Source: Holophagaceae bacterium
GTDB lineage: Bacteria; Acidobacteriota; Holophagae; Holophagales; Holophagaceae
DNA: 5,009 nucleotides
Reading direction: 5' to 3'
Assembly (NCBI GenBank): GCA_025353305.1
Contig: JANXQX010000222.1
Span: 1-5,009 of the forward strand
The notes under the pieces are model-generated. The model had not been told where the DNA came from, made no database searches, and was given only the letters and a program-made list of their open reading frames with translations. The number at the start of each line of letters is the position of its first letter. Positions within the stretch are counted from its first letter, which is position 1. This document shows positions 4,073 to 5,009 of this stretch, one piece after another. The translations under genes were made by a program, and so were the position numbers.

Positions 4073-5009
4073 TCAGGCTCCCGCGGCTTTGGACTTGGCG
4101 GTTGATGCTTTGGCGGCCGCGGCCGCCATTTCGGCATCCTTCTTGGAAGCCCAGCGCGAAAGGCCGATGACGATGCCAAGCACGATGCAGGCCAGCCAGC
4201 CGAATACATGCAGCTTCCAGAGTTCCATGCCCTTGGGGTGGCCGCTGGCCAAGGCGTCGGCAGGGGTCATCCAGAGGTTCAAGTTCGGCCTGAATTGCTC
4301 CAGGCGATCTAGAGCGACATCCATGGTCATGCCCCGGTTCGTGGCCATGAGTTGCGCCGCGGCGGTCTTGGCGGCCTGATTCCACTCGCGGATATCGCCA
4401 AAATAGTGATACAGCGTGTTGGCCGACATGGAGATGAGGATGAAGGCCACGAAGAAAATGTGGAAAGTCTCCCACCATTTCTTGCTATCGCGCTTCATCA
4501 CATAGCCCCAATCCTGGAAATAGCCCATGAGGAGGAAGAAACCCATGGAGTAGTACCAGAGTGGACCGTCGCGGTGGATGTCCGCGATGCTGTTGATGAT
4601 CAGGAAGCTGAAGACGATGAAGTAGATCAGCCCGCCGATGCCGATCCAGTTGGCGATCTGGCGCTTGCCCCATTCCTTTTCGGGACGCATATCCAGGAAT
4701 AGAGCCGCCAGCACCAGCGCGGGAACTCCCACCGTCAGTACCGTGGCCAGGTAGGGATCCTGCAATTTCAGCATGTGATACATGGCCAGGAAGTACCAAT
4801 CCGACAGGATCGGATTGGGCGTCACTTCGGGATTCGCCGGACTTCCCTGGGCAGCCGGGATCATGATCACCACCGCCAGGATCACTGCGAACACCGCGAA
4901 CTTGGCCCAGTTGCTGATGTTCATGCGCTTGAAGCCGCGGTGATAGACCCGCAGTTCGAAGAAGATCATGGGGATGAAGCTCAACATGAAATGGAATGCG
5001 TAAAAGCGG
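4073..5009 (-). CDS. Cytochrome b, C-terminal part with extra helices; 5' end outside window
   Basis: The frame is open through the right edge, so only the last 311 residues are seen (numbered here from the first full codon). RFYAFHF (1-7) begins what should be helix D of the cytochrome b N-terminal domain, so the ATG at 4987 is internal. Then follow a connecting helix (about 36-52), SPANPEVTPNP (56-66) with SDWYFLAMY (69-77) as the PEWY equivalent, and a helix ending in LDMRPEKEWGKR (105-116), the usual end of the cytochrome b C-terminal domain. Beyond the usual architecture there are further helices at about 150-172, 178-203 and 262-287, with His183, His201 and His267 in or at the ends of them, and an Ala/Lys-rich tail (290-311). 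The first helix-D histidine is present (His6), but no histidine lies 14-15 residues on; the next is His23. No Rieske or c-haem motif is visible. It is probably the quinone-reactive partner of the downstream cytochrome b-ferredoxin. Confidence 0.85.
   Translation of the reverse strand, partial: RFYAFHFMLSFIPMIFFELRVYHRGFKRMNISNWAKFAVFAVILAVVIMIPAAQGSPANPEVTPNPILSDWYFLAMYHMLKLQDPYLATVLTVGVPALVLAALFLDMRPEKEWGKRQIANWIGIGGLIYFIVFSFLIINSIADIHRDGPLWYYSMGFFLLMGYFQDWGYVMKRDSKKWWETFHIFFVAFILISMSANTLYHYFGDIREWNQAAKTAAAQLMATNRGMTMDVALDRLEQFRPNLNLWMTPADALASGHPKGMELWKLHVFGWLACIVLGIVIGLSRWASKKDAEMAAAAAKASTAKSKAAGA
4078..4082 (-). promoter_or_regulatory. Shine-Dalgarno deciding the 102-aa protein's GTG start
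   Basis: GGGAG on the minus strand, six bases before GTG 4071. It lies within the last codons of the cytochrome b gene. It supports the short form of the protein over the longer open frame from 4209. Confidence 0.65.

Noticed and set aside
4111..4128. An 18-bp perfect palindrome, TGGCGGCCGCGGCCGCCA
   Set aside because: It lies inside the Ala-rich tail of cytochrome b and is explained by runs of GCC/GCG alanine codons; no sign of an operator role.
4072..4209. N-terminal extension of the 102-aa membrane protein up to 4209
   Set aside because: It overlaps the cytochrome b gene in another frame, reads as Arg/Pro-rich low-complexity sequence, and GTG 4071 has its own well-placed GGGAG.
4985..4987. 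ATG at 4987 as the true start of the upstream cytochrome b
   Set aside because: The frame continues upstream as RFYAFHF, a conserved cytochrome b helix-D beginning, so this Met is internal.
1088..5009. A c-type cytochrome or Rieske subunit of a classical bc complex
   Set aside because: No CxxCH motif and no Rieske CTHLGC/CPCHGS motif occurs in any of the supported proteins; if present they are outside the window.

Overview
The window is GC-rich bacterial DNA holding two convergent transcription units. It has no rRNA, tRNA, CRISPR array or insertion sequence that I can see, and no gene-free stretch longer than about 60 bases. The gene content (a quinol-type cytochrome b operon with a ferredoxin fusion and an MvhD/FlpD-like protein) suggests an anaerobic or facultatively respiring Gram-negative bacterium. 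Acidobacteriota (Holophaga/Geothrix-like) or a deltaproteobacterial-type lineage would fit, but this is an impression and the sequence does not settle it.

Plus strand, 1-1064: a GNAT-family N-acetyltransferase whose reading frame is open at the left edge. It is followed, with a one-base stop/start overlap (TGATG), by a Maf-type nucleotide pyrophosphatase of the YhdE (dTTP/UTP) kind. The two probably form one transcript, and nothing links them functionally to the rest of the window.

Minus strand, 5009-1088: at least eight tightly packed genes read right to left. In order of transcription they are: (1) the C-terminal part of a large cytochrome b, running off the right edge; (2) a 102-aa two-helix membrane protein; (3) a 123-aa two-helix membrane protein; (4) a six-helix cytochrome b carrying a C-terminal 2x[4Fe-4S] ferredoxin domain; (5) an MvhD/FlpD-like iron-sulfur protein; (6) a 44-aa single-helix protein; (7) a 62-aa single-helix protein; (8) a 65-aa CcoS-like single-helix protein. 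Spacing between genes 1 to 7 runs from a 4-base overlap to 17 bases, and several stop codons lie inside the next gene's Shine-Dalgarno sequence. Only the last gap (56 bases) is large, and it holds a perfect 17-bp palindrome next to the ribosome binding site of gene 8.

Working model (inference): the two cytochromes b and the small membrane proteins form a quinone-reactive membrane complex. The ferredoxin domain and the MvhD-like protein lie on the cytoplasmic face and would pass electrons between the b hemes or quinone pool and a soluble low-potential carrier or partner enzyme. This differs from a classical bc1/b6f complex: no Rieske protein or c-type haem motif (CxxCH) is encoded in the visible part, both PEWY-type motifs are altered, and the upstream cytochrome b appears to lack one canonical haem ligand in helix D. 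No promoter for this operon is visible; it must lie to the right of the window.
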